Origin: Methanarcanum sp963640855
GTDB lineage: Archaea > Thermoplasmatota > Thermoplasmata > Methanomassiliicoccales > Methanomethylophilaceae
Assembly: GCA_963640855.1 (NCBI GenBank)
Contig: CAVIAJ010000005.1
Coordinates: 1 to 64,000, forward strand
DNA length: 64,000 nucleotides
Direction of reading: 5' to 3'
Part shown: one piece after another, positions 24,795 to 34,118 of the stretch
Numbering within the stretch: position 1 is the stretch's first letter
Layout: each line of letters opens with the position of its first letter
Notes under the pieces: generated by a model
Told to the model about the DNA's origin: nothing
Databases searched by the model: none
The model's input: only the letters and a program-made list of their open reading frames with translations
Translations under genes and position numbers: made by a program

Positions 24795-26552
24795 TTACTG
24801 CTTTCTGAGCTTACCCTGATTCAGCGCAGTCTCGAAACCGGGCATATCGTCGGGGGTGATGATGACCTTGTCACCCTTGGCGTATTTCTTGCCCTGAGCC
24901 CAATTCGTGAACGGAGCCAAAACACGGTAGGAATCTCCTTTCTGTTTTGCAGCTTTCGCAACAGGTTTTCCTTTGAGATCCGTGTAATTTCCGTTATACA
25001 TCTTCGCGGTATTTCCGGAGACTTCAATGACTTTGTTACAGACATTATCCAAAAAGTACCTGTCGTGTGTAATTGTGATTACCGTACCGTCATACTCCGA
25101 CAGCGCCTGTTCGAGCATATGTTTCGATTCTATGTCTACGTAGTTTGTAGGTTCGTCAAGAATCAGAAGATTCGTGGCACCGTTCAGAAGCATACATAAT
25201 GATACTCTGGCTCTCTGCCCTCCGGAGAGTGAAGACATCTTGTATGTTACATTCTCTTCAGTAAGAAGGAAACGTGCAAGCATGTTTCTCGCATCCGCTT
25301 TCCTGTCCTTTCCGAGAACCATAAGCATTTGTTCTTCGGCTGTAAGATTCAGATCCAATCCTTCGTGATTCTGAGAATAATAGCCTATTTTCGCACCGGG
25401 TGCAACCCAAAGATCACCGTTTACGGGAATTTCACCCATCAGAGCCTTAATCAAAGTACTTTTACCTGCGCCGTTCGCACCGAATACACCGACTTTGTCG
25501 CCTTTCTGAATATCCAAATCGACATCTTTCAGAATGGTTTTTCCTTCGTAAGAAATTGACATTTTTTCAGAAATTACGACATTTTTACCGGATTTCTGAG
25601 CCGCCTGAAAACTGATAGAAATCTTCTTGGATTCTTCAGGCCTCTCTTTCTTTTCCATCTTATCGATGAGCATAAGCCTTGTCTTGTACGACGCCATATA
25701 CCTGCGCTGATCGTGGAACATCTGCTCCGCAATGGCTTCCTGTTTCTTCTTCTGGCTCTCGTACCTTTCGAACTCTGCGTTGGCTCTTTCGATAGCTTCG
25801 TTCTTCTTCTCGACAAATTGGGAATAATTGCCTTTGTATTCCCTGGTCTTACCGTTTTCGATTTCGATTACTCTTGTAACAATCGAATCGAGGAAATATC
25901 TGTCGTGGCTTACAACCAATACTGCACATCTCGACCCCAGGATCATGTCCTGCATCCATTCAATCGTTGTGATATCCAAATGAGAAGTAGGCTCATCCAT
26001 TATCAGAAAATCGCAGTCAGCTACCTGAACGGAGAGTTTTGCTATCAGAACCTTGGATCTCTCTCCTCCTGAGAGTGTTTTCATCTTCCTGTCCAATATG
26101 TCGACAGGGAAATTGATTGAAGAGAAAACTCCGTTCAGTTTTAATCCTATGTCAGCCTCGAAAGAAGCCAATTTACGGTCCAATTCGGCGCTTTCTTCCG
26201 CAAGAGCGTTCCAATCGACGTCTCCGCCCTGCATCATAATGCTGTCAATCTCGGCCTGACGGTGTTTTATTTCTTCCACTGCTCCGTAACAGCTGCTCAG
26301 AACGTCACGGGGTGTTGCATCGTCAGATAATTCCGTGAACTGCTGAAGATATCCTATCTTCTCCGTCCTGCGGACGATTTCACCAGTATCGGGTTTCTCC
26401 TCGCCCAACAGCAGTCTCAGCAGCGTACTCTTTCCGGCACCGTTGTTTCCGACCAAGCCGACACGCTGTCCTTCGTCAATCTGTAAGGTGGCATCGGTCA
26501 GCACATGGAGGGGACCGAACGATTTCGATAATGAGGAGGCTCTGATTAACAC
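24795..26552 (-). CDS. ABC-F family ATPase
   Basis: A soluble protein with two ABC domains and no membrane segment. Walker A motifs are GNNGAGKST (about 37) and GANGAGKST (about 359); signatures are LSGGERSKV and LSGGQRARV; Walker B motifs are FLIMDEPTSHLD and LLILDEPTNYVD. A charged linker of Lys/Glu-rich helices (about 245-310) joins the halves. ABC-F proteins act on ribosomes, in translation or resistance; the substrate state here is unknown. A C-terminal extension rich in Lys (about 545-585) is present. The start codon is probably GTG. Confidence 0.88.
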   Translation of the reverse strand: MLIRASSLSKSFGPLHVLTDATLQIDEGQRVGLVGNNGAGKSTLLRLLLGEEKPDTGEIVRRTEKIGYLQQFTELSDDATPRDVLSSCYGAVEEIKHRQAEIDSIMMQGGDVDWNALAEESAELDRKLASFEADIGLKLNGVFSSINFPVDILDRKMKTLSGGERSKVLIAKLSVQVADCDFLIMDEPTSHLDITTIEWMQDMILGSRCAVLVVSHDRYFLDSIVTRVIEIENGKTREYKGNYSQFVEKKNEAIERANAEFERYESQKKKQEAIAEQMFHDQRRYMASYKTRLMLIDKMEKKERPEESKKISISFQAAQKSGKNVVISEKMSISYEGKTILKDVDLDIQKGDKVGVFGANGAGKSTLIKALMGEIPVNGDLWVAPGAKIGYYSQNHEGLDLNLTAEEQMLMVLGKDRKADARNMLARFLLTEENVTYKMSSLSGGQRARVSLCMLLNGATNLLILDEPTNYVDIESKHMLEQALSEYDGTVITITHDRYFLDNVCNKVIEVSGNTAKMYNGNYTDLKGKPVAKAAKQKGDSYRVLAPFTNWAQGKKYAKGDKVIITPDDMPGFETALNQGKLRKQ

Positions 26553-26639
26553 GCTACAGCCTAATGCCTTGCCCTATTTAACCTGTAACAGACCCTCCGA
26601 TGAAAGAATTAAAGACTGTTTCGCATATGAGTGAAACAT

Positions 26640-27659
26640 ATGTTCGAATACCAGGAACTGGAAGATGCTTTGGTCTCATTCGTCAAAGAGAGAACGGAAG
26701 GAAAGAATGTCGGTGTCGCATGCTCCGGCGGATTGGATTCCGGCCTGGTATCCGCAATCGCAATGAAATTCGCAAAATCTGTAACGCTTTATTCATGCGG
26801 AACGAAGAATGCACATGATGTTATGATGGCAAAGGATCTCTCCGAAAAACTCGGAGTCCCTATGGTTCATGCAAAGATTACGAAAGGAGATATGCACAGT
26901 CTGATCAGAGAAATGATTGAAATCGCAGGTCAACCCGATCCCTTCACCGTTTCGTATGAAATGCCTCTGTTATGCGTATGCAGAACCGCAAAAGAAGACG
27001 TTATCCTTACGGGACAGGGTGCAGACGAATACTTTATGGGATGTGCCAAATTCGTAGGTGCATCTGCGGAAGATTACGAAGTACTGAAAACGGCAAGTGT
27101 GGAAAGACTTCTGAATATTTCCGTTCCCTGCGAACTGAAAATAGCGGAACATTTCGGAAAAGAATTGGTGTATCCGTATCTTGACAACAACATCACATCA
27201 CTCGTCGAGAAGATCGATCCGGAAATTCTCAGGCCCAAGGATATGGATTCAAGGAAAGAAGTACTGAGAAAAATCGCAGTCCATTTGGGATATGAATTCA
27301 TAGCGAAAAGACCGAAGAAATCGTCTCAATACGGTTCCGGAACAACGGATCTTATCCGCGGTATCGCCAAAGAAAACAATATGATGTATGCAGAATACAT
27401 CGCATCAATAAGAGACGAAGTGACATACGGAAAGATTCCTCTGAAGAGAGGTTCCGTAATCAATGCTCGTATCGACCCTGTAATCAAAGAAAAAGCAGAG
27501 AGAATACTTCTTCAGAAAGGACTCACACCTTCCGAAGTTATCGAAGACGTTTACAGAAAAATAATCGAAAACAACGGTTCAGGGTTGAAGTCTCTTAGGT
27601 CTGTTAAGTCTGATATTGAGTGTTGCTACCCCGAGGATGACGAGAACGATGCCGCATAA
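26640..27659 (+). CDS. Asparagine synthetase-like PP-loop protein with ribbon-helix-helix tail
   Basis: A PP-loop ATPase matching the C-terminal synthetase domain of AsnB: SGGLDS at 29-34, LTGQGADEYFMG near 121 and RPKKSSQYGSG near 222. The N-terminal glutaminase domain of AsnB is missing and no neighbour supplies it, so ammonia or another donor may be used, or the substrate may differ. Residues about 270-315 (SVINARIDPVIKEKAERI, GLTPSEVIEDVYRKI) look like the ribbon-helix-helix of RelB/DinJ antitoxins. The ATG at 26640 or the GTG at 26631 may start it. Its last 81 nt overlap the convergent transporter gene. Confidence 0.75.
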   Translation: MFEYQELEDALVSFVKERTEGKNVGVACSGGLDSGLVSAIAMKFAKSVTLYSCGTKNAHDVMMAKDLSEKLGVPMVHAKITKGDMHSLIREMIEIAGQPDPFTVSYEMPLLCVCRTAKEDVILTGQGADEYFMGCAKFVGASAEDYEVLKTASVERLLNISVPCELKIAEHFGKELVYPYLDNNITSLVEKIDPEILRPKDMDSRKEVLRKIAVHLGYEFIAKRPKKSSQYGSGTTDLIRGIAKENNMMYAEYIASIRDEVTYGKIPLKRGSVINARIDPVIKEKAERILLQKGLTPSEVIEDVYRKIIENNGSGLKSLRSVKSDIECCYPEDDENDAA

Positions 27660-28481
27660 CTTCATCACAGTAGGCGTCTGACCGTACAACAAGAATCCCG
27701 TCACCGTAGCGACCATTGGCTCTATCAAAGCAAGTACTGACGCATATCCCGCATCCAATCCTCTGAGTCCGCATCCGTACATAAAATAAGGTACCAGAGT
27801 GATGAAAACACCCAACCCGAGCATCCAGAATACGGATCCTTCCACATTAACCGCAATATCGAATATCTCCAACATATCCGCAAAAGGCAGAAGACATAAC
27901 GCGGATATGCCGAAGGCGTAGAATGTCAGTGTCATCGGATCGTATTTTTTGAGAAGAAATTTGTTGATTATTATATACATTGCATAGGTCAGACCGGAAC
28001 CGACACCCATCCAGAGACCCGTCATATTGATTTCGTTGTTTCCTCCGCCGATAAGTCCTATCGCAAGGATACAGCCTATGAATGCAATCACAAGTGCGAT
28101 AACCTTCTGAACTGTGATTTCTTCCTTGAAAATAATCACTGAAAACACCAATACAAAGAACGGTGCGGTATAAAGAAGAATGGACGCCATCGAAAGAGGA
28201 CATCCTATGGCGATTTCCTGGAAGTAGAGGATATTGTATGCCATGAAGAAAGCGGATGCCGCAATGAACATAATCAGATCTTTAGGAACAAATCTGAACA
28301 GAGATCTGTCACGTATCAGTATTACAATCAGCAGCCCTATCGCCGTTACCGCACATCTTACCTCGGTAACCTGAATGGAAGTGAAACCGTCCGCAACGAG
28401 TTCGCTGGAGAACACACCGATTACACCCCACAGACATGCGGCGATGACGATAAGCGATGCATAGAACACTTTCTTCTCCAT
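27579..28481 (-). CDS. DMT superfamily EamA-type transporter
   Basis: A 300-aa inner-membrane protein with ten predicted helices in two EamA repeats (SLIVIAACLWGVIGVFSSEL in the first, LWMGVGSGLTYAMYIIINKF in the second). Members export amino acids or other small metabolites. The substrate cannot be told. Its 3' end overlaps the convergent PP-loop gene. Confidence 0.85.
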   Translation of the reverse strand: MEKKVFYASLIVIAACLWGVIGVFSSELVADGFTSIQVTEVRCAVTAIGLLIVILIRDRSLFRFVPKDLIMFIAASAFFMAYNILYFQEIAIGCPLSMASILLYTAPFFVLVFSVIIFKEEITVQKVIALVIAFIGCILAIGLIGGGNNEINMTGLWMGVGSGLTYAMYIIINKFLLKKYDPMTLTFYAFGISALCLLPFADMLEIFDIAVNVEGSVFWMLGLGVFITLVPYFMYGCGLRGLDAGYASVLALIEPMVATVTGFLLYGQTPTVMKLCGIVLVILGVATLNIRLNRPKRLQP

Positions 28482-28526
28482 ATTCAGCCTTTAACAACAG
28501 GGTGTATTAATACTAATCTGATTTGC

Positions 28527-28536
28527 AAAAATATAT
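28527..28536 (+). promoter_or_regulatory. TATA box before the structured RNA
   Basis: AAAATATATT, about 25 nt before the first hairpin of the candidate RNA. Confidence 0.45.
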
Positions 28537-28554
28537 TCTGAAGATAATCTGCCG

Positions 28555-28750
28555 TGTTTTGTACCGTCGATGACGGAGAAACGACAGTGAACGGTTGCAC
28601 CGCATAATCCTGCAGCAGTTGCCCGGAACAGCTGAATCCGCCAGCCTTATGCTCCCGCATAAGGCAGAAAAAGGCGACGATTTCTGAATAAACCTCATCT
28701 GAGAAGAGGGATTACCGTATCCCTCTCCTCAAAAATAATTATCTTTTTTT
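28555..28750 (+). ncRNA. Candidate structured RNA or leader with terminal hairpin, upstream of citrate synthase
   Basis: The 308-nt gap between the DMT gene and citrate synthase holds a run of stable hairpins rather than a gene. (A) 28556-28582: GTTTT/GAAAC outer and CCGTC/GACGG inner. (B) 28592-28602: CGGT/ACCG. (C) 28616-28634: CAGTTG/CAGCTG, loop CCCGGAA. (D) 28636-28681: ATC-CGCC/GGCG-GAT outside an A-rich internal loop and a perfect GCCTTATGC/GCATAAGGC stem with TCCC loop. (E) 28705-28726: AGAGGGAT/ATCCCTCT, then T7 at 28744-28750. The TATA box and the terminator-like end fit a free RNA of about 190 nt or an attenuated leader of citrate synthase. I recognise no known RNA family. Confidence 0.5.
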
Positions 28751-28789
28751 ACTATGTTGCTCTAACCGATTATACTGAAAAGGAGATGA

Positions 28790-30136
28790 ATGGATATGGT
28801 CGACGATTATTTCACCAGACAGGCTGCAATGTGCACCGTAGAAGACGATACGCCGACAGAACTCTTCGACAAATACGATGTCAAGAAGGGTCTCCGCGAC
28901 AAAGACGGAAAGGGTGTCGTCACGGGACTGACACACATTTCAAGAGTCGACGGTTTCGAAACAGTAAACGGTGTAAGAACACCTATCGAAGGGCGCCTCA
29001 CATACAGGGGATACGAAATCAAAGATCTCATCAACGGACGCGGTTCCGAAAAATACGCATTCGAAGAAGCCGCTTACCTGCTCTTATTCGGAGAGCTGCC
29101 TACGAATAAGGAACTCGCCGAGTTCAGAGACATCATCGCCAATAACAGAGAGCTTCCCACCACATTCCTCAGAGGAGTTATCCTCAAAGCTCACAGTAAA
29201 GACATTATGAACTCCATGACGAAGAGCGTTCTCTCGTTGGGAGCGTATGACAACGACATCGGAAGCAACGACATCTCCGTCGTTCTCAGACAGTGTATCG
29301 AACTGATTGCGGTAATGCCTATGTTGGCTGCATACGGATATCAGGCATACAGATACTACGATCTCGATGACAGTCTTGTCATTCACAGACCCAATCCGAA
29401 ATTATCCGTGGCTGAAAATCTTCTCATGATTCTCAGACCCGACGGTAAATTCACGGAATTGGAAGCAAAAGTACTCGATACCGCATTGGTACTTCACATG
29501 GAACACGGAGGAGGAAACAATTCCACCTTCACGGCACGTGTCGTTACATCCGCAGGTTCGGACACTTATGCGGTTATGGCGGCTGCGCTTTCGTCACTCA
29601 AAGGACCGAAACACGGCGGAGCGAATATCAAAGTAGTTCAGATGATCAAAGATCTGAAGAAAAACGTAGCCGATACCGACGATAAAGAAGCCGTCAGGAA
29701 GTATCTTTCGGATATACTCGATAAGAAAGCTTTCGACAAAGCCGGACTCATCTACGGAATGGGTCACGCCATATACTCGATTTCGGATCCGAGAGCCGTA
29801 ATTCTCAAATCATTTGCGGAAAAACTCGCAATAGAAAAAGGACGCGAAAAGGATCTCAGACTCTACAAAAATCTTGTGGAGATTGCACCGGAACTGATTA
29901 CACAGAGAAAACACGCATTCACAGGAGTGAGTGCAAACGTCGACATGTACAGCGGTTTCGTGTACGATATGCTCGGAATTCCTGAAGAGATGTTTACCCC
30001 CATATTCGCCATCGCAAGAATAGTCGGATGGAGTGCACACCGCATCGAAGAACTTGTAGGCGGAGGTAAAATCATACGTCCCGCATACATCTCAATCTCG
30101 CCCGAAAGGGAGTACATACCCATAGAAAAGAGATGA
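28790..30136 (+). CDS. gltA: Citrate synthase
   Basis: Condenses oxaloacetate and acetyl-CoA. 448 aa with the active-site regions MEHGGGNNSTFTAR, KGPKHGGAN and GMGHAIYSISDPRA. The N-terminal extension of about 60 residues before GLTHISRVDG is longer than in the short archaeal enzymes and resembles clostridial-type citrate synthases, so a bacterial origin is possible. AGGAG at 28781-28785 precedes the ATG at 28790; ATG 28796 is an alternative. An AT-rich element at 28731-28743 could be its own TATA box. Confidence 0.92.
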   Translation: MDMVDDYFTRQAAMCTVEDDTPTELFDKYDVKKGLRDKDGKGVVTGLTHISRVDGFETVNGVRTPIEGRLTYRGYEIKDLINGRGSEKYAFEEAAYLLLFGELPTNKELAEFRDIIANNRELPTTFLRGVILKAHSKDIMNSMTKSVLSLGAYDNDIGSNDISVVLRQCIELIAVMPMLAAYGYQAYRYYDLDDSLVIHRPNPKLSVAENLLMILRPDGKFTELEAKVLDTALVLHMEHGGGNNSTFTARVVTSAGSDTYAVMAAALSSLKGPKHGGANIKVVQMIKDLKKNVADTDDKEAVRKYLSDILDKKAFDKAGLIYGMGHAIYSISDPRAVILKSFAEKLAIEKGREKDLRLYKNLVEIAPELITQRKHAFTGVSANVDMYSGFVYDMLGIPEEMFTPIFAIARIVGWSAHRIEELVGGGKIIRPAYISISPEREYIPIEKR

Positions 30137-31313
30137 TTCTACGCCGAAAAGTCTCTTAATTCTGCTTATTGTACTGCTAAGTGTATTCGGCCCTATCTCG
30201 ACCGATATGTACCTTTCCGGTCTGCCTCAGATGGTTGTCGAATTCGGAACCACAGAATCTGTACTGAACATGTCGCTGTACATGTTCATGCTGTCGTTCA
30301 CGATCAGCATCCTTTTCCTCGGTCCGATGAGTGACAAATACGGAAGAAGGAAGATCCTCATCGCTTCGATGATTATCTACACCGCATCATGCTTCGCATG
30401 CTGTTTCTCGGTGAATGTGGGAATGTTCATCGCTTTGAGAATCATAGAAGCGATAGGTGCGGGAGGTGCGATATCCGTCGCATTCGCTCTCGTCAAAGAC
30501 TGTTTCAGCGGAAGGAATATGTCGAGTATTCTCTCACTCGTTGCGGTCTTGGGTATCCTCGGCCCTATTCTCTCGCCTGTTATCGGTACTGTGCTGATTA
30601 ACTCAATCGACTGGAAGGCCACATTCTGGGCCCCCGCAGCAATATCCGCATTATGTATCGTACTCGGTATGATGCTTTCCGGCAATATTCCCGTAGAAAG
30701 AATGAACGGTACAATGAGAGATGCCGTCAGACCTATATTCGGACTGATGAAGGAAAGAAACTTCTTCGACTTTACTCTGATGCTCACTTCGTTCTCTGCA
30801 TCTCAGTTGGCATTCATTGCAGTATCTTCATACGTATTCCTTCAGGACTACGGATTGGACCGCACACAGTACAGTCTCGCATTAGCCGCGTCATGTGTCA
30901 TCGGTTTGATTCTTGCGGAAATTATCAAGAGAATTAAGATGAACAGTAACAAAGTCGTCCTTGCAATGTTCCTTCTTTCCGCACTGTCTTTTGTGATGAT
31001 GCTTACCACACCCAAATACGGATGGATTTGGTTTATGCTGTCGATCACTCCCAACTCCGCCGCATGTACGATTACGCGTAGCTTCGGATTCAACATACTG
31101 ATGAACAATCACGAAGGAGACAACGGAGCCGTATCTTCGCTTCTGAACTTCATGACTTTCCTGTTCGCATTCATCGGAATGGCTGTAGCATCTTCATTCC
31201 CTTCAGACATATTCACTTACGCAATAGCATTCGTCATGTTCTTCATGACACTGTTATATGGAATATGCTGGTTCGATCTCAAACGTCAGACACCGCTGAA
31301 GGGTCTGGAATAA
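30133..31313 (+). CDS. Bcr/CflA-type MFS exporter, start split by a frameshift
   Basis: Major facilitator drug-exporter family: GPMSDKYGRRKIL (loop 2-3 motif) and about 12 helices. The first ATG in the long frame (30207) would delete helix 1. The codons before it read SLLILLIVLLSVFGPISTD, a perfect family helix 1, but lack a start codon. An ATG at 30133 overlaps the gltA stop (ATGA) in another frame and runs MILRRKVS to a TAA. One extra A in the A4 run at 30147-30150 would join them as MILRRK-SLLILLIV. So the gene is either translated after a frameshift, inactivated, or carries a sequencing error. Confidence 0.8.
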
Positions 31314-31328
31314 ACTTAAGAAATCAAC

Positions 31329-31348
31329 CCGGGGCCTAACCGCCCCGG
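31329..31348 (+). terminator. Hairpin after the MFS gene
   Basis: CCGGGGC and GCCCCGG with a CTAACC loop, followed by an AT-rich stretch with T4. Confidence 0.6.
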
Positions 31349-31381
31349 AGTTTATATTTTAAAATACGGTGAAGAAGAGAA

Positions 31382-32167
31382 TCATCTCTTCCTGGCATCC
31401 TTGGGTTTGGCTCTGATATATTTCAGAAGTTCCGCATCGGCCTCGTCGGACCATTCCGGAGTGTAACCGTTGAGAATGTACTCTTTGTACCACGCTTCGG
31501 CTTTCTCCATGTACGGAGCCATATCCAATTTGGGCATGACGATAACATAGGTGTTGTTCTCGTCGGGTTTCCATGCGTTGGGACGGAGAACTTCAGATTC
31601 TTCCAGAAATCCCACGAGGAAGACAACAGTATCCAATCCAGCCAACTCGGCATACAGCGAAGCCTGCAGTTGGTATGTCATAGGGACGTTTGTGTATCCT
31701 CCTTTGCCGTCATCCCATTTGCTTCTGTCATGAGAAGTCTTGATTTCAAGGATTGCTTTCCTCTCGCCGTCAATCAGGATGTAACCGTCGACAAGACCTC
31801 CGAAGAGTTTGTTGTCGTGGAAGTGATCGTAACCGCACTTGTCACCCTCGACAGGCTGTTCTACGGCGGCCTTCTGTCCCTCTTTGAGTGACATAGGTAC
31901 AGAGAGCATCTTTGTACAGGATAAGCCGAGATGATTCCTCAGAACAGGTTCGAGAATGTTGCCTGCATCGATGTACTTGTTCGCCTTGTCACCGGGATAG
32001 ATACCCGCAATCTCACAGGCTACCTTGAACGGAGTTGCGAATTCGCTGTATCCGAGAAGTCCGCCTATCTTGGTACCGGAAATCTTCTTCGGTTTCCATG
32101 TTTCAAAGTAGACGGTCTTCTCATCATCACTGATCTCGACGATGTTCTTTCTTCCGTCGAAAGCCAT
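31382..32167 (-). CDS. YqaJ-like PD-(D/E)XK nuclease
   Basis: A 261-aa exonuclease-fold protein of the viral recombinase (YqaJ/lambda exonuclease) type. The N-terminal GTKIGGLLGYSEFATPFKVA region and the catalytic set GGLVDGYI (Asp) and ILEIKTS (Glu-x-Lys) are visible; MTYQLQASLYA follows as in the family. Such enzymes process double-stranded DNA ends for annealing recombination. No recombinase, capsid or integrase gene is nearby, so this is a chromosomal, possibly domesticated, copy. Confidence 0.75.
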   Translation of the reverse strand: MAFDGRKNIVEISDDEKTVYFETWKPKKISGTKIGGLLGYSEFATPFKVACEIAGIYPGDKANKYIDAGNILEPVLRNHLGLSCTKMLSVPMSLKEGQKAAVEQPVEGDKCGYDHFHDNKLFGGLVDGYILIDGERKAILEIKTSHDRSKWDDGKGGYTNVPMTYQLQASLYAELAGLDTVVFLVGFLEESEVLRPNAWKPDENNTYVIVMPKLDMAPYMEKAEAWYKEYILNGYTPEWSDEADAELLKYIRAKPKDARKR

Positions 32168-32171
32168 CGGA

Positions 32172-32855
32172 TCATTCCTTCAGCGTTTCTTCGGCACTTT
32201 GAATGCACTTCGTGAGTACAGAGTAAGCGTTAATCATATCGGATTCACCGACAATGAACACAGTGTCGGTATGACAACTTACGGTCTCCTCGATGTTGAT
32301 ACCTGCATCTGAGAGATTCGTAATCAGATATGCGATAACACCGCTCGTTTCGACGATCTTTTCAGGTGATTTAACTGTAATCTCTACGAGATTCTCCCTT
32401 ATCTTGAGGATATTGAACCTTCCGACCGTATCTATGATGCGTTCCTTCAGCATTTTGTCTGCGATAATCGTAACCGCGGATGCGGACTGTACGATTTGCA
32501 TGATTGAATCCTCGTTCCACAGGTCTTTGAAAAGATTGTCCATTTTGTGGAGAACGGACCAATCGTTCTTCGCTGTGACGATGCATGTCTTTGTCCTCAT
32601 TTCCAGACGGCTGTCCTTGAGGATGTTGAGAATGCTGATCTCGTGATCGACAGACACAGCCATCTTGCTTGCATACCTTCTGCATGCAATCATAACGGCC
32701 TCTTCGTTGTCGAGATCAAGCTCTTTCATTATCGCTCTCGCAAGTGACGAGTAGTTCACAAGACCTTTTGAAACACAGTCCTTGACACTCGGATGCGCAT
32801 CGATATAAATTCTTGTCTTCTCGGCAAGGCTCTCTCTTGTCGGTCCTTTGGTCAT
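32172..32855 (-). CDS. ACT-domain protein, probable regulator
   Basis: A 227-aa protein. The N-terminal third (about 1-75) is helical and could be a winged-helix-like region (VNYSSLARAIMKELDL). The C-terminal part (about 155-220, ITVKSPEKIVETSGVIAYLI, NLSDAGINIEETVS) is a typical ACT domain that would bind an amino acid. A middle segment (about 90-150) resembles a second, degenerate ACT repeat. It lies upstream of the YqaJ-like gene on the same strand, 4 nt apart, and next to the arginine cluster. Specific function unknown. Confidence 0.65.
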   Translation of the reverse strand: MTKGPTRESLAEKTRIYIDAHPSVKDCVSKGLVNYSSLARAIMKELDLDNEEAVMIACRRYASKMAVSVDHEISILNILKDSRLEMRTKTCIVTAKNDWSVLHKMDNLFKDLWNEDSIMQIVQSASAVTIIADKMLKERIIDTVGRFNILKIRENLVEITVKSPEKIVETSGVIAYLITNLSDAGINIEETVSCHTDTVFIVGESDMINAYSVLTKCIQSAEETLKE

Positions 32856-32939
32856 AATAATACGAATACAGTACTGATATAAATTTGTTTTATTTTAGAC
32901 AGTCAATAAATATATGAATTTGAAAAGAGACACGAAGTC

Positions 32940-34118
32940 TCAATTCAAAAATTCATTTATTGCGTTTACGAAAAGGTCTGCTTCGCCCTTCGTGATGATG
33001 AGCGGAGGTATCAGACGGACGGTGTTTCCGTGGCAGACATTTACCAAAATACCTCTGTCACGGCAGAATTTCTGGAATTCCAGAGCCTTCGATTTCATCT
33101 CGATTCCGATGATAAGTCCGTGTCCGCGGACATCCGCAATCTCGTCTGATTTCACTTTGCAGATCTTATCTTTGAGGTATTTTCCGACATCGCGTGAATT
33201 ATCGACGAGGTGTTCTTCCTTCATGATGTCAATCGTTGCGGAAACCGCGGTACACACAAGAGGCGTTCCTCCGAAAGTGGTTCCGTGTGTTCCAGGAGTC
33301 ATTACTTTCGATATTTCGTCTGTTGTAACAACAGCACCGACGGGTACGCCTCCTCCGAGAGCTTTCGCAAGTGAGATGATATCGGGCACAACACCCAAAA
33401 CATCCGTACCGAACCATTTTCCCGTACGGCCCATTCCCGTCTGAACCTCATCGACAATCATCAGTGCGCCTTTATCGGTACATACGTCGCGGACTGTGCG
33501 GAAGAATTCCGCAGAAGCGGGTTTCACACCTCCCTCTCCCTGTATGGGCTCAACAATCACGGCGGCGGTATCGCCGTCCACTGCGGATTTGACAGATTCG
33601 CATGAATCGTAATCGAAGTAATCGAAACAGTCCGGAATCAGAGGATTGAATGTGTCCTGATACTTCGTCTGTCCCGTTGCACCCAACGCACCTGCGGTAC
33701 GTCCGTGGAATGAGTTCAGTGCGGAGAACACTTTCTTCTTTCCGGTATAACGGACTGCGACCTTCATTGCACCTTCGTTTGCCTCCGCACCGCTGTTCAC
33801 GAACAGTGTGCGGTTGAGATCCCCGGGTGTAATCGAAGCAATCCTTTCGGCTGCCTCGGCCTGTTCTCTTACATTATAAAGATTTGAAACATGAACCAAT
33901 TCGGCAACTTTCTTCTGAACGGCCGCAACCCACTTCGGATGCGAATATCCGACGGAATTTACCGCAATACCCGCTACGAGATCGAGATACTTCTTTCCGT
34001 CTGTATCGTAAAGATACATCCCTTCGCCGCGGTCGAAACACAGATCGATTCTTCCGTAGTTCTGGAAGAGATACTTCGATCCTTTTTCTTTAACATCTTC
34101 AGGAATCATCCTGTTCAC
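32940..34118 (-). CDS. argD: Acetylornithine aminotransferase
   Basis: Class III PLP aminotransferase that makes N-acetylornithine. The PLP lysine lies in SLAKALGGGVPVGA, with VDEVQTGMGRTGKWF, NSGAEANEGA and HGTTFGGTPL around it. 392 aa is normal. Overlaps argB by 4 nt; last gene of argCJBD. Confidence 0.93.
   Translation of the reverse strand: MNRMIPEDVKEKGSKYLFQNYGRIDLCFDRGEGMYLYDTDGKKYLDLVAGIAVNSVGYSHPKWVAAVQKKVAELVHVSNLYNVREQAEAAERIASITPGDLNRTLFVNSGAEANEGAMKVAVRYTGKKKVFSALNSFHGRTAGALGATGQTKYQDTFNPLIPDCFDYFDYDSCESVKSAVDGDTAAVIVEPIQGEGGVKPASAEFFRTVRDVCTDKGALMIVDEVQTGMGRTGKWFGTDVLGVVPDIISLAKALGGGVPVGAVVTTDEISKVMTPGTHGTTFGGTPLVCTAVSATIDIMKEEHLVDNSRDVGKYLKDKICKVKSDEIADVRGHGLIIGIEMKSKALEFQKFCRDRGILVNVCHGNTVRLIPPLIITKGEADLFVNAINEFLN

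Noticed and set aside
28564..28590. C/D box sRNA (GATGAC motif)
   Set aside because: The GATGAC is part of a stable hairpin and no matching D box/C'/D' arrangement is seen.
28513..28698. 61-aa minus-strand open frame in the gltA upstream gap
   Set aside because: Arg/Cys-rich, no ribosome binding site, and better explained by RNA hairpins.
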